In this document: one piece after another, positions 41,116-49,922 of the stretch | Layout: each line of letters opens with the position of its first letter | Numbering within the stretch: position 1 is the first letter of the stretch | Source: Stutzerimonas kunmingensis | GTDB taxonomy: Bacteria > Pseudomonadota > Gammaproteobacteria > Pseudomonadales > Pseudomonadaceae | Assembly (NCBI RefSeq): GCF_014764705.1 | Contig: NZ_JACXXG010000017.1 | Location: 22,332-86,331, forward strand | Length of the DNA stretch: 64,000 nt | Direction: 5' to 3' | The notes under the pieces: model-generated | What the model saw: the letters and a program-made list of their open reading frames with translations, nothing else | The model's database searches: none | What the model was told of the DNA's origin: nothing | Program-made: the position numbers and the translations under genes

Positions 41116-43968
41116 ATGCACCTGATCATCTGTAACGAACGACTGCTGTTCCGCTTTGGCGTCGACCGCGTGCTGCTATTGCTGGCCCAGGGCCTGAAGG
41201 CTCGCGGCTGGCAAGTCACCTTCATTGCACAGCGCCTTGACCGCCAGGTCCTCGAACGCATCGGCGGCAACATTCTCCAGCCCGACTCCCATACCGGTCC
41301 CTATCTGGATCTTGATACGGCTACCGCTGAATGGCTGGCGGGCCAGCGCAAGGCATTCGCGCCGGACCGGCATCCGCCACAAGGCACCGTGGCGCTGATC
41401 GGTGGCTGGCCGTTCTACGGTTCCATCCCGCTGTTCCGCCAATGGGGTATCCCAGTCGTGGCGCTCGATTGCGGCGGCGTGCCCTTCGATAACCTCCAGG
41501 GCCCGGCCCGCGAGGTGCAGGAGCGCCTGCGCAGCCTGCGCCGCGAGTATCTGCCCGAAGCGCAGGTGGTCACCCCGATCAGTGACTTCATCGCGCGCAC
41601 TCAAAGCCAGCCGGACGCCGGGGCGCAAGCACGGATCTGCACTATTCATCTGGGCGCCGACCACCTGGATCAGAGCGCCGATGCGATTCTCTGGAGCAGT
41701 GACGCCAACCGTGAGGACTCAAGCACCTCGCAGGGGCCGTTCATCCTCAACCTCGGGCGTTGGGAAACCGGCAATTACAAGAACAGCGAATCGCTGTTTC
41801 CGTTGGCCCGTCACATCCTTCAGGCGCATCCAGAGGCCCGTATCGGCGTACTCGCCAGCGCCGAAGAGTTGCAGTTGCCCGATGACCTGCAGGCCTGTTT
41901 CGTTCCCCTCGGCCACCCGGACGACGCTGCTCTGGCACGCCTCATGGCGCGCGCCGATCTCGGCCTGAGCGTATCGCTGTGGGAAGGCTTCAATCTACCG
42001 CTTGCTGAAATGCAGCGGCTGTACCGGCCGGTGCTGGCCTATCGGCTCGGCGCCCATCCCGAAGTGGCCGCGCATCCCGACCAGCTCTGTGATACCGCCG
42101 AGCAGATGGCCGAGCGCGCGCTTGCCGTGCTCGACGGTCAGCTGCTTCAGGGCGACGATTGGCGTCAGGCCGTTGACCGCTTCCGCGAGCGCTTCACCTG
42201 GTCCCGAACCGTCGAGGCCTATGTCGAGTTGCTCGGCAGTCTCGGCCCGATTCGCGACCTGCCTGCGCCGCGGCTGGTTGTCGATGCCAGCGCCTGTCTG
42301 CGAGATCCGGCCAACACCGGTGTAGCCAGGGTGGTACGCAGCCTGTCACGCAAGCTTCAGGCGCTCGGTCAGCCACTGTTCGTTGCCTGGGACGAGCAGG
42401 CTGCCTGCTACGTGCTGCCGACCGAAGACGAGTACCGCAACCTGGGCGCCTACGGCGGCCCAGAGTCTAACCCTAAGCACTATCGCCTGCCGCGCTCCTT
42501 GCCGGGGCGGCGTCTGGCTCTGGCGGCCATCGGCCAGTCACTGCAAGATGCCTGGCTGCTACAAGGCGAAATCGTCTTCGAGCGCCAGGGCCCCGAGCGC
42601 CGCAAACAGGCGCGCGCGCTCGGCATGAAGGTCGCAGCCATCTTTTATGACGCGATACCCGTGACCCATCCGCAATACGTCGCGGATCTCGCGATTCGGG
42701 ACAACCACGCCGCGTATATGAGCGGCCTGGCGCAATGCGATCGGGTACTGCCCATCTCGCCGGATGCGGGGCGCAACCTGCTTGCCCATTGGAGCCGGGA
42801 AGGCATAACGCCGCACGCCGTCGTCGAGCCCTGCTGGATACCCGGCGAGCTGACCGGCGCCCCGCGTGCCGGCAACCCCCCAGCCGTACCGGCTCCTGGT
42901 CAGGCCTTACGCCTGCTCTGCGTCTCGACCCTCGAGCCACGCAAGAATCACCGTACGTTGCTCGCGGCCCTGCGCCTGCTCGATGAGCGTTACCCCCAGC
43001 TCGACTGGCAGCTGGATCTGGTCGGCAATCGTTACGCCGGTGCCCAGTGGATTGCCGATGAGGTCAGCCAGGCCAGTGCTGATGACAGTCGCATCGTCTG
43101 GCACGGTGTGGTTGATGATGGGCGCCTCAATCAGCTGTACGCCAATGCGCACCTGACCATCTATCCCTCGCTTGTTGAGGGCTACGGCATGCCCATCGTC
43201 GAAAGCTTGTGGCATGCGCGACCCTGCCTTTGCCACAGCGAGGGCGTGATGGCCGAGCTGGCGGCAGACGGCGGTTGCCATACGCTCGACATGAACGACC
43301 CTGCAGCCCTGGCCGGTGCCATAGCCGCCGTCGCCAGCGATGCGCTTTATTACACGAGGCTAGCCGAGCAGGCAGTCAGCCGGCCAATTCTTACCTGGCG
43401 CAGCTACGCCCGCGCCTTGCTTGGCCAGCTCGCGGGCCACGCCCGCGCACCGGCGCAGTTGCCTGAGCACTGGCAGCATCTACTGGTCCCCGAAGGGCTG
43501 GAGCTAGCTGATAGCCCCGCTCAGGTTGCGTTCGCGGCACTGCTTATTCGGCATGCACCGGTCAGTGCCGTGCTGCTCGCTGATCAGCCGGACTGGCTCA
43601 AGGCACTGGTGGTGCGGCGCGTGTCGCAGGCCTGGTGGCTCGAAACTTCCGCCACGCTTACCCCAGGCTCGGTCGAGGTGCGTGATGGCCTTAGCTGTCT
43701 GGCGCTGCCGACCGATACCGGATTCAGCCTGCTCGCTGCCGAATTGGCACGAACTGGCCGTGCACCGGGGTTGATCGTACTGGGCGAAGGGCTGCCGGAC
43801 CTGGCCGCTACCCTGGACGTTGTGCGACGCGCGCGTGCCAGTCTGGATGAAGGTGTGCTGGTGTGTGCGCCAGCAGACGCCCCGGCGGAGGCGTTCAGCG
43901 TTGTCGGCCTGGAGCGCTGCATACGGCTACCGGAGATGACCGGCTACCGCTTCGAGGTCACGCGATGA
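41116..43968 (+). CDS. Large protein with two GT4 glycosyltransferase domains
   Basis: The 950-residue protein contains two GT-B enzymes in one chain. The first domain (about 1-370) has ILNLGRWETGNYKNSESLFP near 213 and LSVSLWEGFNLPLAEMQ near 285. The second (about 390-790) starts VVDASACLRDPANTGVARVV and has LLCVSTLEPRKNHRTLLAAL near 600 and YPSLVEGYGMPIVESLWHA near 685. About 150 further residues at the C-terminus match nothing I recognise. Such multidomain polymerases often assemble the whole O-polysaccharide repeat in ABC-dependent pathways. It overlaps the next gene by four bases. Confidence 0.85.
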   Translation: MHLIICNERLLFRFGVDRVLLLLAQGLKARGWQVTFIAQRLDRQVLERIGGNILQPDSHTGPYLDLDTATAEWLAGQRKAFAPDRHPPQGTVALIGGWPFYGSIPLFRQWGIPVVALDCGGVPFDNLQGPAREVQERLRSLRREYLPEAQVVTPISDFIARTQSQPDAGAQARICTIHLGADHLDQSADAILWSSDANREDSSTSQGPFILNLGRWETGNYKNSESLFPLARHILQAHPEARIGVLASAEELQLPDDLQACFVPLGHPDDAALARLMARADLGLSVSLWEGFNLPLAEMQRLYRPVLAYRLGAHPEVAAHPDQLCDTAEQMAERALAVLDGQLLQGDDWRQAVDRFRERFTWSRTVEAYVELLGSLGPIRDLPAPRLVVDASACLRDPANTGVARVVRSLSRKLQALGQPLFVAWDEQAACYVLPTEDEYRNLGAYGGPESNPKHYRLPRSLPGRRLALAAIGQSLQDAWLLQGEIVFERQGPERRKQARALGMKVAAIFYDAIPVTHPQYVADLAIRDNHAAYMSGLAQCDRVLPISPDAGRNLLAHWSREGITPHAVVEPCWIPGELTGAPRAGNPPAVPAPGQALRLLCVSTLEPRKNHRTLLAALRLLDERYPQLDWQLDLVGNRYAGAQWIADEVSQASADDSRIVWHGVVDDGRLNQLYANAHLTIYPSLVEGYGMPIVESLWHARPCLCHSEGVMAELAADGGCHTLDMNDPAALAGAIAAVASDALYYTRLAEQAVSRPILTWRSYARALLGQLAGHARAPAQLPEHWQHLLVPEGLELADSPAQVAFAALLIRHAPVSAVLLADQPDWLKALVVRRVSQAWWLETSATLTPGSVEVRDGLSCLALPTDTGFSLLAAELARTGRAPGLIVLGEGLPDLAATLDVVRRARASLDEGVLVCAPADAPAEAFSVVGLERCIRLPEMTGYRFEVTR

Positions 43969-45557
43969 AAATCCTGCTGATCTCCAATTTCTTTCCGCCG
44001 CACTTCATTGGTGGCGCCGAGATCATCGCCCACCGACAGGCGCTCGCGCTGCAGGCGCGCGGGCATGAGGTGCGGGTACTGGCCGGCGACAACAGTCGAC
44101 CGCAACCCGGCTACCCGGTGCTGCACGAAACGTTCGATGACATGCCGGTCACGCGGGTCGCACTGCAGCCGGCCGACTTCGCGCCTACTGGCAACAACGT
44201 GGCGCACCCCGAAGTCGACGACATTTTCGATGCGCTGGTAGATGAATGGCTTCCAGACGTTGTCCATGCCCATCACCTGGTCGGCCTGTCCCTCGGGATC
44301 ATCCAGCGCGCCAGGGCGCGCGGCATTCGAGTAGTGCTCACCCTGCACGACCACTGGGGCTTTTGCATCAAGAGCATCCGCATGACCGATGAGCGCAGCC
44401 TGTGCGTCGATTCAACCGGCTGTTCCAGCTGCCACGCCAGCATCCATGTCGGCAGCCAGCCGCTGCCCCAGCGCATGCGCCAGGACTACCTGCGTTGGCA
44501 ATTCAGCGGCGTTGATCGTTTCATCTCGCCCAGTGACTACCTGGCCGATGCCTACGTCGCGACCGGCTTCGATCCCGCGCGCATGCAGGTGGTAGCTAAC
44601 GGCATCGAGCTCGACACTTACGCCAATGTCCCGCGGCCGGCCTTCGAGGGCCGCCTGCGCGTGCTGTTCATTGGCTACATGGGCGAGCACAAAGGTGTAC
44701 CGACGCTGCTGCGCGCGCTGGCGCGGCTGCCCGCTGATCGCCTTCAGGTGGATTTCGTCGGTGATGGGCATCTTCGTATCCGTTATCAGGACGAACTGCG
44801 CCGCCTCGCGCCGGACCTGCCTCAGCGATTCTGGGGGCGCTTGCCCAACGACATGATCGCCGAGCGCATGGCCGCCACCCACGTCTTCGTGCTGCCCTCG
44901 GTCTGCCCGGAAAACCAGCCGGTCACCATCACCGAGGCCATGGCCAGCGGCGTGCCGGTAGTGGCATCGCGTATTGGCGGCATCCCCGAATTGGTGGTTG
45001 ATGGCGTCAACGGTTGGCTGTTCGAGCCGGGTAACGACGAAGACCTGGCCCGTCAGCTAATGACCTATCTCGACCAGCCCGCCTTGCTCGACGCCCACGC
45101 TGAAGCCGGACGCACGCGCATTCGTGATTACGCCTTCAACCGGCAGATCGATCGCCTCGAACAGATTCTTGGCGGGCAAAGACCACTGCCGCCGCCGCCG
45201 GCCTTTCCACGCATCGCGTGTTTTGGCGTGCCCACACCAAGCACCTGGCAGCGCATCCTCCAGCAGGTTGCGTCAGTCCTGCCCGGCCAGCCTCAGCCAG
45301 AACATCAGCCCTGCATCGTTCCGGCGGGCTGGATTCAGCCGCACGATGCCAGCATGCTCTGGGTCGCGGGCAGCACCGCCGGTCGGCAGGATGAAGCCGT
45401 CGCGATGATTCAGGCTTACCTCTTGGCAGGCCGTCCGGTGCTGCTCGATGAGCGCTGTCAGGCCCTGGCGCGGCGCTTTGAGGGCCAGGTGCTGCTCGCA
45501 CGAGGAGCTCAAGGTCTGTCGCTCTCGGTGCCGGAGCTGCTACGCCGCCAAGGTTAA
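43965..45557 (+). CDS. GT4-family glycosyltransferase with C-terminal extension
   Basis: The 530-residue enzyme begins MKILLISNFFPPHFIGGAEI and has VLFIGYMGEHKGVPTLLRAL near residue 230 and LPSVCPENQPVTITEAMASG near 310, the GT4 donor motif. After the catalytic domain (to about 395) comes a proline-rich hinge (PLPPPPAFPR) and some 130 residues (HDASMLWVAGSTAGRQDEAV near 465) that look like a degenerate Rossmann-type unit. It shares an ATGA overlap with the two-domain glycosyltransferase, so they are translated together. It is the last gene before the S-layer-like gene. Confidence 0.85.
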   Translation: MKILLISNFFPPHFIGGAEIIAHRQALALQARGHEVRVLAGDNSRPQPGYPVLHETFDDMPVTRVALQPADFAPTGNNVAHPEVDDIFDALVDEWLPDVVHAHHLVGLSLGIIQRARARGIRVVLTLHDHWGFCIKSIRMTDERSLCVDSTGCSSCHASIHVGSQPLPQRMRQDYLRWQFSGVDRFISPSDYLADAYVATGFDPARMQVVANGIELDTYANVPRPAFEGRLRVLFIGYMGEHKGVPTLLRALARLPADRLQVDFVGDGHLRIRYQDELRRLAPDLPQRFWGRLPNDMIAERMAATHVFVLPSVCPENQPVTITEAMASGVPVVASRIGGIPELVVDGVNGWLFEPGNDEDLARQLMTYLDQPALLDAHAEAGRTRIRDYAFNRQIDRLEQILGGQRPLPPPPAFPRIACFGVPTPSTWQRILQQVASVLPGQPQPEHQPCIVPAGWIQPHDASMLWVAGSTAGRQDEAVAMIQAYLLAGRPVLLDERCQALARRFEGQVLLARGAQGLSLSVPELLRRQG

Positions 45558-45906
45558 GTACATATCTTTTTGACGTCATTCTGCTGGCCAAATGCCGTTT
45601 ACCAAGGCAAAATGCCGCCTCGTGTCGAGGAGCGTCAGCAATACGACCCGTATTTGCGTGTTTTGTGCAGTGCAAAGCGCACCTCTGGTTGAATTCAGGC
45701 GCAAGTCGCCCGATTTAAGCCAGGGGTAGGTCAGCGGGATTGAGTCCTGGTTTCTGCACATTTGGTTAAAAGAGGCCAAACGGTACTTTTCGCCGCTTGC
45801 AAGCTACGGTTTAATCGCGCTGGCGACGGGGTAACGGTTCGTTGACCGCCTTAAACCTCCGTTCTATGCTCCACACGCCTACTTAACCCAATAGGATTAC
45901 ATTGCA
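45558..45906 (+). promoter_or_regulatory. Leader and promoter region of the S-layer-like gene
   Basis: This 349-base gap holds no convincing gene. A good sigma-70 promoter lies at its right end: TTGACC (45842-45847), a 17-base spacer, and TATGCT (45865-45870), which would start transcription about 30 bases before the ATG. A ribosome site (AGGA, 45893-45896) lies ten bases before the start. The gene thus has its own promoter rather than depending on the polysaccharide operon. Most of the remaining 280 bases are unexplained and may carry regulation. Confidence 0.7.
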
Positions 45907-48705
45907 ATGGCTGCTTCTACTCAAACGATTCAAAAGATGTACATCGCCTACTTCGGTCGTCCGGCGGACACCATCGGCCTGCAGTATTGGGCTGACAAGA
46001 CCGAGGCCCAGATCATCGCTGGCTTCTCCGCTTCGAGCGAGTCGCAGGCGCTGTTCGGCAACCAGGGCTCCGCTGCCAAGGTCAACGCCATCTACAACAA
46101 CCTGTTTGCTCGTGATGCCGAGCCGGCAGGCCTGCAGTACTGGGTCCAGAAGCTGAACAGCGGCGAAGTCTCCCAGGCTGAAGCCATGTACACCATCCTG
46201 AACAACGCTGGCGCCGGTGACGCCACTGCTGTGGCCAACAAGCTGGCCGCTGCCGAAGCCTTCACCGCACAGATCGACACCACGCCTGAAATCCTCGGCT
46301 ACACCGGCGCCAATGCTGCACAGTCCGCCCGCGAGTGGCTGGGCAAGGTCAACGCCAACGCTGCCAGCCTGGATGCCGCCAAGGCGTCGGCTCCGGCTGC
46401 TCTGGCTGCAGCTGCAGGTGCTTCGGCTGGTGATAGCGGCAAGACTTTCACGCTCACTACTGGTGTGGATAGCATCGTCGGTACCGCTGGTGGCGATACC
46501 ATCAATGCTACCGTGACTGCTACCAGCGCTGTGCTGGGTGGCCTGGACAAGGTCGATGGCGGCGCTGGCGTGGATACGCTGAACATCGCTGATACCGTAG
46601 TCGCTCCTGGTGATGCTTTCGCGCTTCCCGCTGGCTTCGCGATGACCAATGTTGAAAAGCTGAACATCACCACCAATGGCAACATTGGCGCTACCGCTAC
46701 GGCATTTGACGTGTCTACCGTTGCCGGTTTGACTGATTTTAACGGTGTGGCCGCAGGGACCGCTGGTAGCAAAGTCAAAGCTGCTGACACCACCAACGTT
46801 TCGTTGACTGTTGCTGGCAACGCAGCTGCAGCAGTTGACGGCGGTAAGGCTGTTAACATTGTGTCTGGTGCTGCCGGAACTGGCGCAACAGACGTTATTG
46901 GTAAGGCGCTGACCTCTGTAACCGTTAAGGGCGGTGGCATTGCTACTGTAGATAACGTTGCAAACACTGCCGCTGCCACCACCGCGGTAGGCACCACTCT
47001 GACATCCGTAACTCTTGACGGTATCGCCGGCGCGACGGCTGGTGTTAAAGGCGCTGCGCTGGCTACTGTTAGCCTGCAGAACCAGAAGTCGGCACTGGCA
47101 GTAACTGTAACTAACGATACTTCTACTGCCCTGACCGTAAATGCAAACGGCGTAGGCTACGCAGCAGACGGTACTACCCCCGCAGCGGTGAGCGTTGCAG
47201 CTGGCTCGAAGGCTGAAACGATCACTGTTAATGCCACCGGTACAAAGAGCAATCTGACAGTAACTGGCGCTGCTGCTAAGACTGTTAACATCACTGGCTC
47301 GGCTGATCTGGTACTGGCGCCGGTAACAACAGCTACTAAGCTGGACGGCTCCGCAGCAACCGGTAACCTGACTCTGGGCGACCTGGCTGCTGGCACTGTC
47401 GCGGTCACCACTGGCGCAGGCAACGACAGCCTGGCGATCCAGGCCATCGCGAAAACTACTGTCGCTACAGGTGCCGGTAACGATACCGTAACCCTGAAGT
47501 CGGCCGTCGCTGCTGGCTCGACAATCAACCTGGGTGCAGGCAACGACAAGCTGCTGGTCAATGGTGGTTCGGTGGCAGCTTCTACAGCTACCGCTGTAAC
47601 TGTTATCGATGCTGGTGACGGCGTTGATACCGTAGCTGCTGCGCTGATCAATGCTGGTAACGCTGCTCAGTTCAAGAACTTCGAAGCTCTTGATATTTCC
47701 GCAGCTGCTAACCTCGACGTTGCGCTGATGACTGGTTCTACCATCACTGGTCTGACTCTGACTGGTGGTGCTAATGGCGCTACATTGAATAACGTTGCAG
47801 CTGGCGTTGGCCTTAGTGTTTCCGGTAACAACACCGGTACCTCCACTATCAACGTCAAAGACGCTGCTACCGGCACCGCCGATAGCTTCGCTGTGAAGTT
47901 TGACGGTGCCGCTGTTACTGGTGCTACCGCTACTGCCGCCAACGTTAAGGCTGGTACCGTAGTGCTTGAGGGCGTCGAAACTGTCAGCATCGCTTCTACC
48001 GGTGCGGCCAACACCTGGAACAGCATTGCCCTGACTGACGCCAAGCTTCAGACTGTGACTGTTACTGGCGATAAGAACCTGGACCTGACGTTCGTCGGTG
48101 TCAACGGCACCAACGTGGGTACTCCTACTGCTGGCGGTGCTGTGAAGCTGATCGACGGTTCCGCAGCTACCGGTAAGCTGAGCATCAACACTGCTAACGT
48201 TGTGGCTGATGACAAGGCTGGCGTAGGTCTGACTGTCAACGGCGGCTCTGCCAACGACATTATCACTCTCGCTCAGAAGGCTACCGTAGTTGCTGGCGCT
48301 GGCGACGACACCATCGTCTCCGCTGCTGCTGGCGGTACTTTCACTGGCGGCGCAGGCAAAGACGTGTTCAACGTCAAGGCTGCACTCGGTAACGTCACTA
48401 CTATCACTGATTTTGTGGTCGGTACTGACAAGCTGGTGTTTGCTGATCGTGGCAATGAGACTTTCACTGCAACCAAGGTGAATATTTCGGCAGCCACCAA
48501 CCTGACTGATGCTCTGAATCTGGCTGCCGCCGGCGATGGCTCTACCAACACTGCGATCACTTGGTTCCAGTATGGCGCTGACACCTATGTGGTTGCAGAC
48601 GCAACTGGTGCCAGCACGTACACCGCTGCTACTGACGTTGTCGTAAAGCTGACTGGTCTGGTCGATCTGTCCACTCAGACTGTAGCTGACTTTGCCTTCG
48701 CCTAA
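45907..48705 (+). CDS. RsaA-like S-layer/type I secreted protein with N-terminal DUF4214 repeats
   Basis: The 932-residue protein has no signal peptide and no cysteine, and is built almost entirely from A, G, T, V, N, D, S. Residues 1-115 carry two DUF4214-type repeats (YIAYFGRPAD...GLQYW and LFARDAEPAGLQYW). RTX-like calcium motifs (GAGNDSL about 503, GAGNDTV 521, GAGNDKL 542, GAGDDTI 797, FTGGAGKDVF 812) follow. The last 130 residues resemble, from memory, the secretion-signal end of Caulobacter RsaA: WFQYGADTYVV here against WFQFGGDTYVV there, then VVKLTGLV against VIKLTGLV. It should be exported by the type I system at 30.9-35.3 kb and may form a surface layer held by O-polysaccharide. 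Confidence 0.85.
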   Translation: MAASTQTIQKMYIAYFGRPADTIGLQYWADKTEAQIIAGFSASSESQALFGNQGSAAKVNAIYNNLFARDAEPAGLQYWVQKLNSGEVSQAEAMYTILNNAGAGDATAVANKLAAAEAFTAQIDTTPEILGYTGANAAQSAREWLGKVNANAASLDAAKASAPAALAAAAGASAGDSGKTFTLTTGVDSIVGTAGGDTINATVTATSAVLGGLDKVDGGAGVDTLNIADTVVAPGDAFALPAGFAMTNVEKLNITTNGNIGATATAFDVSTVAGLTDFNGVAAGTAGSKVKAADTTNVSLTVAGNAAAAVDGGKAVNIVSGAAGTGATDVIGKALTSVTVKGGGIATVDNVANTAAATTAVGTTLTSVTLDGIAGATAGVKGAALATVSLQNQKSALAVTVTNDTSTALTVNANGVGYAADGTTPAAVSVAAGSKAETITVNATGTKSNLTVTGAAAKTVNITGSADLVLAPVTTATKLDGSAATGNLTLGDLAAGTVAVTTGAGNDSLAIQAIAKTTVATGAGNDTVTLKSAVAAGSTINLGAGNDKLLVNGGSVAASTATAVTVIDAGDGVDTVAAALINAGNAAQFKNFEALDISAAANLDVALMTGSTITGLTLTGGANGATLNNVAAGVGLSVSGNNTGTSTINVKDAATGTADSFAVKFDGAAVTGATATAANVKAGTVVLEGVETVSIASTGAANTWNSIALTDAKLQTVTVTGDKNLDLTFVGVNGTNVGTPTAGGAVKLIDGSAATGKLSINTANVVADDKAGVGLTVNGGSANDIITLAQKATVVAGAGDDTIVSAAAGGTFTGGAGKDVFNVKAALGNVTTITDFVVGTDKLVFADRGNETFTATKVNISAATNLTDALNLAAAGDGSTNTAITWFQYGADTYVVADATGASTYTAATDVVVKLTGLVDLSTQTVADFAFA

Positions 48706-48761
48706 TCTCCCCTAGAGACAAGCACCCGCCCTCGGGTAGGTGCTTGAGGTGAAAGCCATTG

Positions 48762-48796
48762 AAACCCTGTCCTTCGAAAGAGGGGCGGGGTTTTTT
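48762..48796 (+). terminator. Rho-independent terminator after the S-layer-like gene
   Basis: A left arm AAACCCTGTCCTT and right arm AGAGGGGCGGGGTTT pair, with several G-T wobbles, around a CGAA loop. A TTTTTT run (48791-48796) ends the structure. Another hairpin, AAGCACC/GGTGCTT (48720-48745), lies just upstream. Together they isolate the strongly transcribed S-layer-like gene from the phage-derived region that begins here. Confidence 0.8.
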
Positions 48797-48815
48797 CCAT
48801 AAGGGCCTTGCGGGT

Positions 48816-49505
48816 GTGCAGGGTCTTTACGGAAGAAACAACAAGGGAGCCGTTGCCATCGCCACGCCAGATCCCGCCCTGATCGCCGTGCTCATCCACC
48901 GCGAGCACAGCCGCCTGTCGAACCAGGTCAAGACGCTGGCGAGAGTGCTGCGTGCGCCGTTCTCCGACAAGGAGCATCAGCGCCTAGTCCAGCTGGCGGC
49001 CAACTGGCGTTCGCTGCTGGCCTTTGACGACGGCACACCGAAGCTCGCCGATGCGCTGGAGGCGTTCATCGCCGCGTACCAGCAGCAGCCCCCCGACCAG
49101 GAGAGCCTCCACGACGAAGTGGTCCTCCAAGCGGGCATCTACCGCATGGGTCACTGGGCACTGGTCAAGCACTTCATCCCGGGTGTCACCGATTGCCTGG
49201 ACAACTTCGGCAGCGTCCTGCCCAAGTACCGCGAGGCCTTCAAACGCCGATACGAAGCAGACGGCAACCTGTCCGTCGAAGCGCAATCGCAAGTGCTCAA
49301 AGCCCAGTATGCCTTGATACAGAACCGTCGAGACCCGTACCGGCACGAGGAGATGAGACGCCGAGGGCTGGTCACTGCCGACGGCATCGTGCCCATGGGC
49401 GTGAAAGAAGCGCTGGCGTTGATCGAGCGCGAGGAGGCGCAGGCAACACAACCGGCCAAGCGCGGTGTGGTGGCTTGGGTAGCGGATCGGTTTCGGCGGC
49501 AGTGA
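48816..49505 (+). CDS. Hypothetical protein at the left edge of the phage-derived region
   Basis: The frame encodes about 229 soluble, helix-rich residues (PDPALIAVLIHREHSRLSNQ near the start, LVQLAANWRSLLAFDDGTPK about 55). I do not recognise the family. The start is uncertain: GTG at 48816 is used, but AAGGGAG at 48843-48849 points to a start close to GTTGCCATC at 48852, where no normal start codon exists. An earlier TTG lies in the terminator of the previous gene. The start may have been altered when the island joined the chromosome. No promoter is obvious. Confidence 0.6.
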   Translation: MQGLYGRNNKGAVAIATPDPALIAVLIHREHSRLSNQVKTLARVLRAPFSDKEHQRLVQLAANWRSLLAFDDGTPKLADALEAFIAAYQQQPPDQESLHDEVVLQAGIYRMGHWALVKHFIPGVTDCLDNFGSVLPKYREAFKRRYEADGNLSVEAQSQVLKAQYALIQNRRDPYRHEEMRRRGLVTADGIVPMGVKEALALIEREEAQATQPAKRGVVAWVADRFRRQ

Positions 49506-49562
49506 CACCCACCTGAGCAGGGAGCGGCTACGGGAGGAGGTGGAGGTGGTTGGGGTTGATTG

Positions 49563-49641
49563 ATCGTTAACGAAACAGTTGACGGCAAACCTTCACCTTC
49601 TCTACAATCATCGTTAACGAATCACGCAACGGTTAACGATC
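49563..49641 (+). promoter_or_regulatory. Promoter with GTTAAC operators for the HTH regulator
   Basis: A sigma-70 promoter is visible: TTGACG (49579-49584), an 18-base spacer, TACAAT (49603-49608). The perfect 10-base palindrome TCGTTAACGA occurs just before the -35 (49564-49573) and at the transcription start (49611-49620). A third, imperfect copy, GGTTAACGAT (49631-49640), directly precedes the ATG. The arrangement is that of an autoregulated phage-type repressor. That the next gene's product is the binder is inference. Confidence 0.75.
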
Positions 49642-49911
49642 ATGGGCTTCGGCACCTTCATCCGAGAAAAACGCGAGCAGGCCAATGTGCCGATGAACGA
49701 GTTCGCCCGCAGTCTGGGTATCTCGCCGGCCTACTGGTCGCGCATCGAGCGCGAGCTGGAGAAGGCACCCAAGGATGAGCTGATCGTCAAGGCTGCCGAG
49801 CAGCTAGGCATTAACCCCGACGAAGCCTTTATCGAGGCCAGCCGGCTTCCCCCTGACATGCAGAAGGACGTCAGCACCGTCGTTCGCCTGTATCGCAAAT
49901 CCCTGGGTTAA
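49642..49911 (+). CDS. XRE-family HTH transcriptional regulator
   Basis: The 89-residue protein has a compact helix-turn-helix domain: GTFIREKREQANVPMNEFARSL, then GISPAYWSRIERELEKAPK (recognition helix), with a short acidic C-terminus (DMQKDVSTVVRLYRK). It likely binds the three GTTAAC palindromes just upstream. The next gene encodes an ImmA/IrrE protease, the usual partner that cleaves such a repressor on a stress signal. This pair is common in prophages and integrative elements. Confidence 0.9.
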   Translation: MGFGTFIREKREQANVPMNEFARSLGISPAYWSRIERELEKAPKDELIVKAAEQLGINPDEAFIEASRLPPDMQKDVSTVVRLYRKSLG

Positions 49912-49922
49912 GGCGGTGACGG

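Noticed and set aside
46299..48044. Minus-strand frames opposite the S-layer-like gene
   Set aside because: They mirror the A/G/T/V-rich composition of the plus-strand repeats (mostly P, A, V, S) and have no start signals.
45907..48705. RTX toxin or protease
   Set aside because: No catalytic domain or acylation region; the N-terminal DUF4214 and the RsaA-like end favour a structural surface protein.
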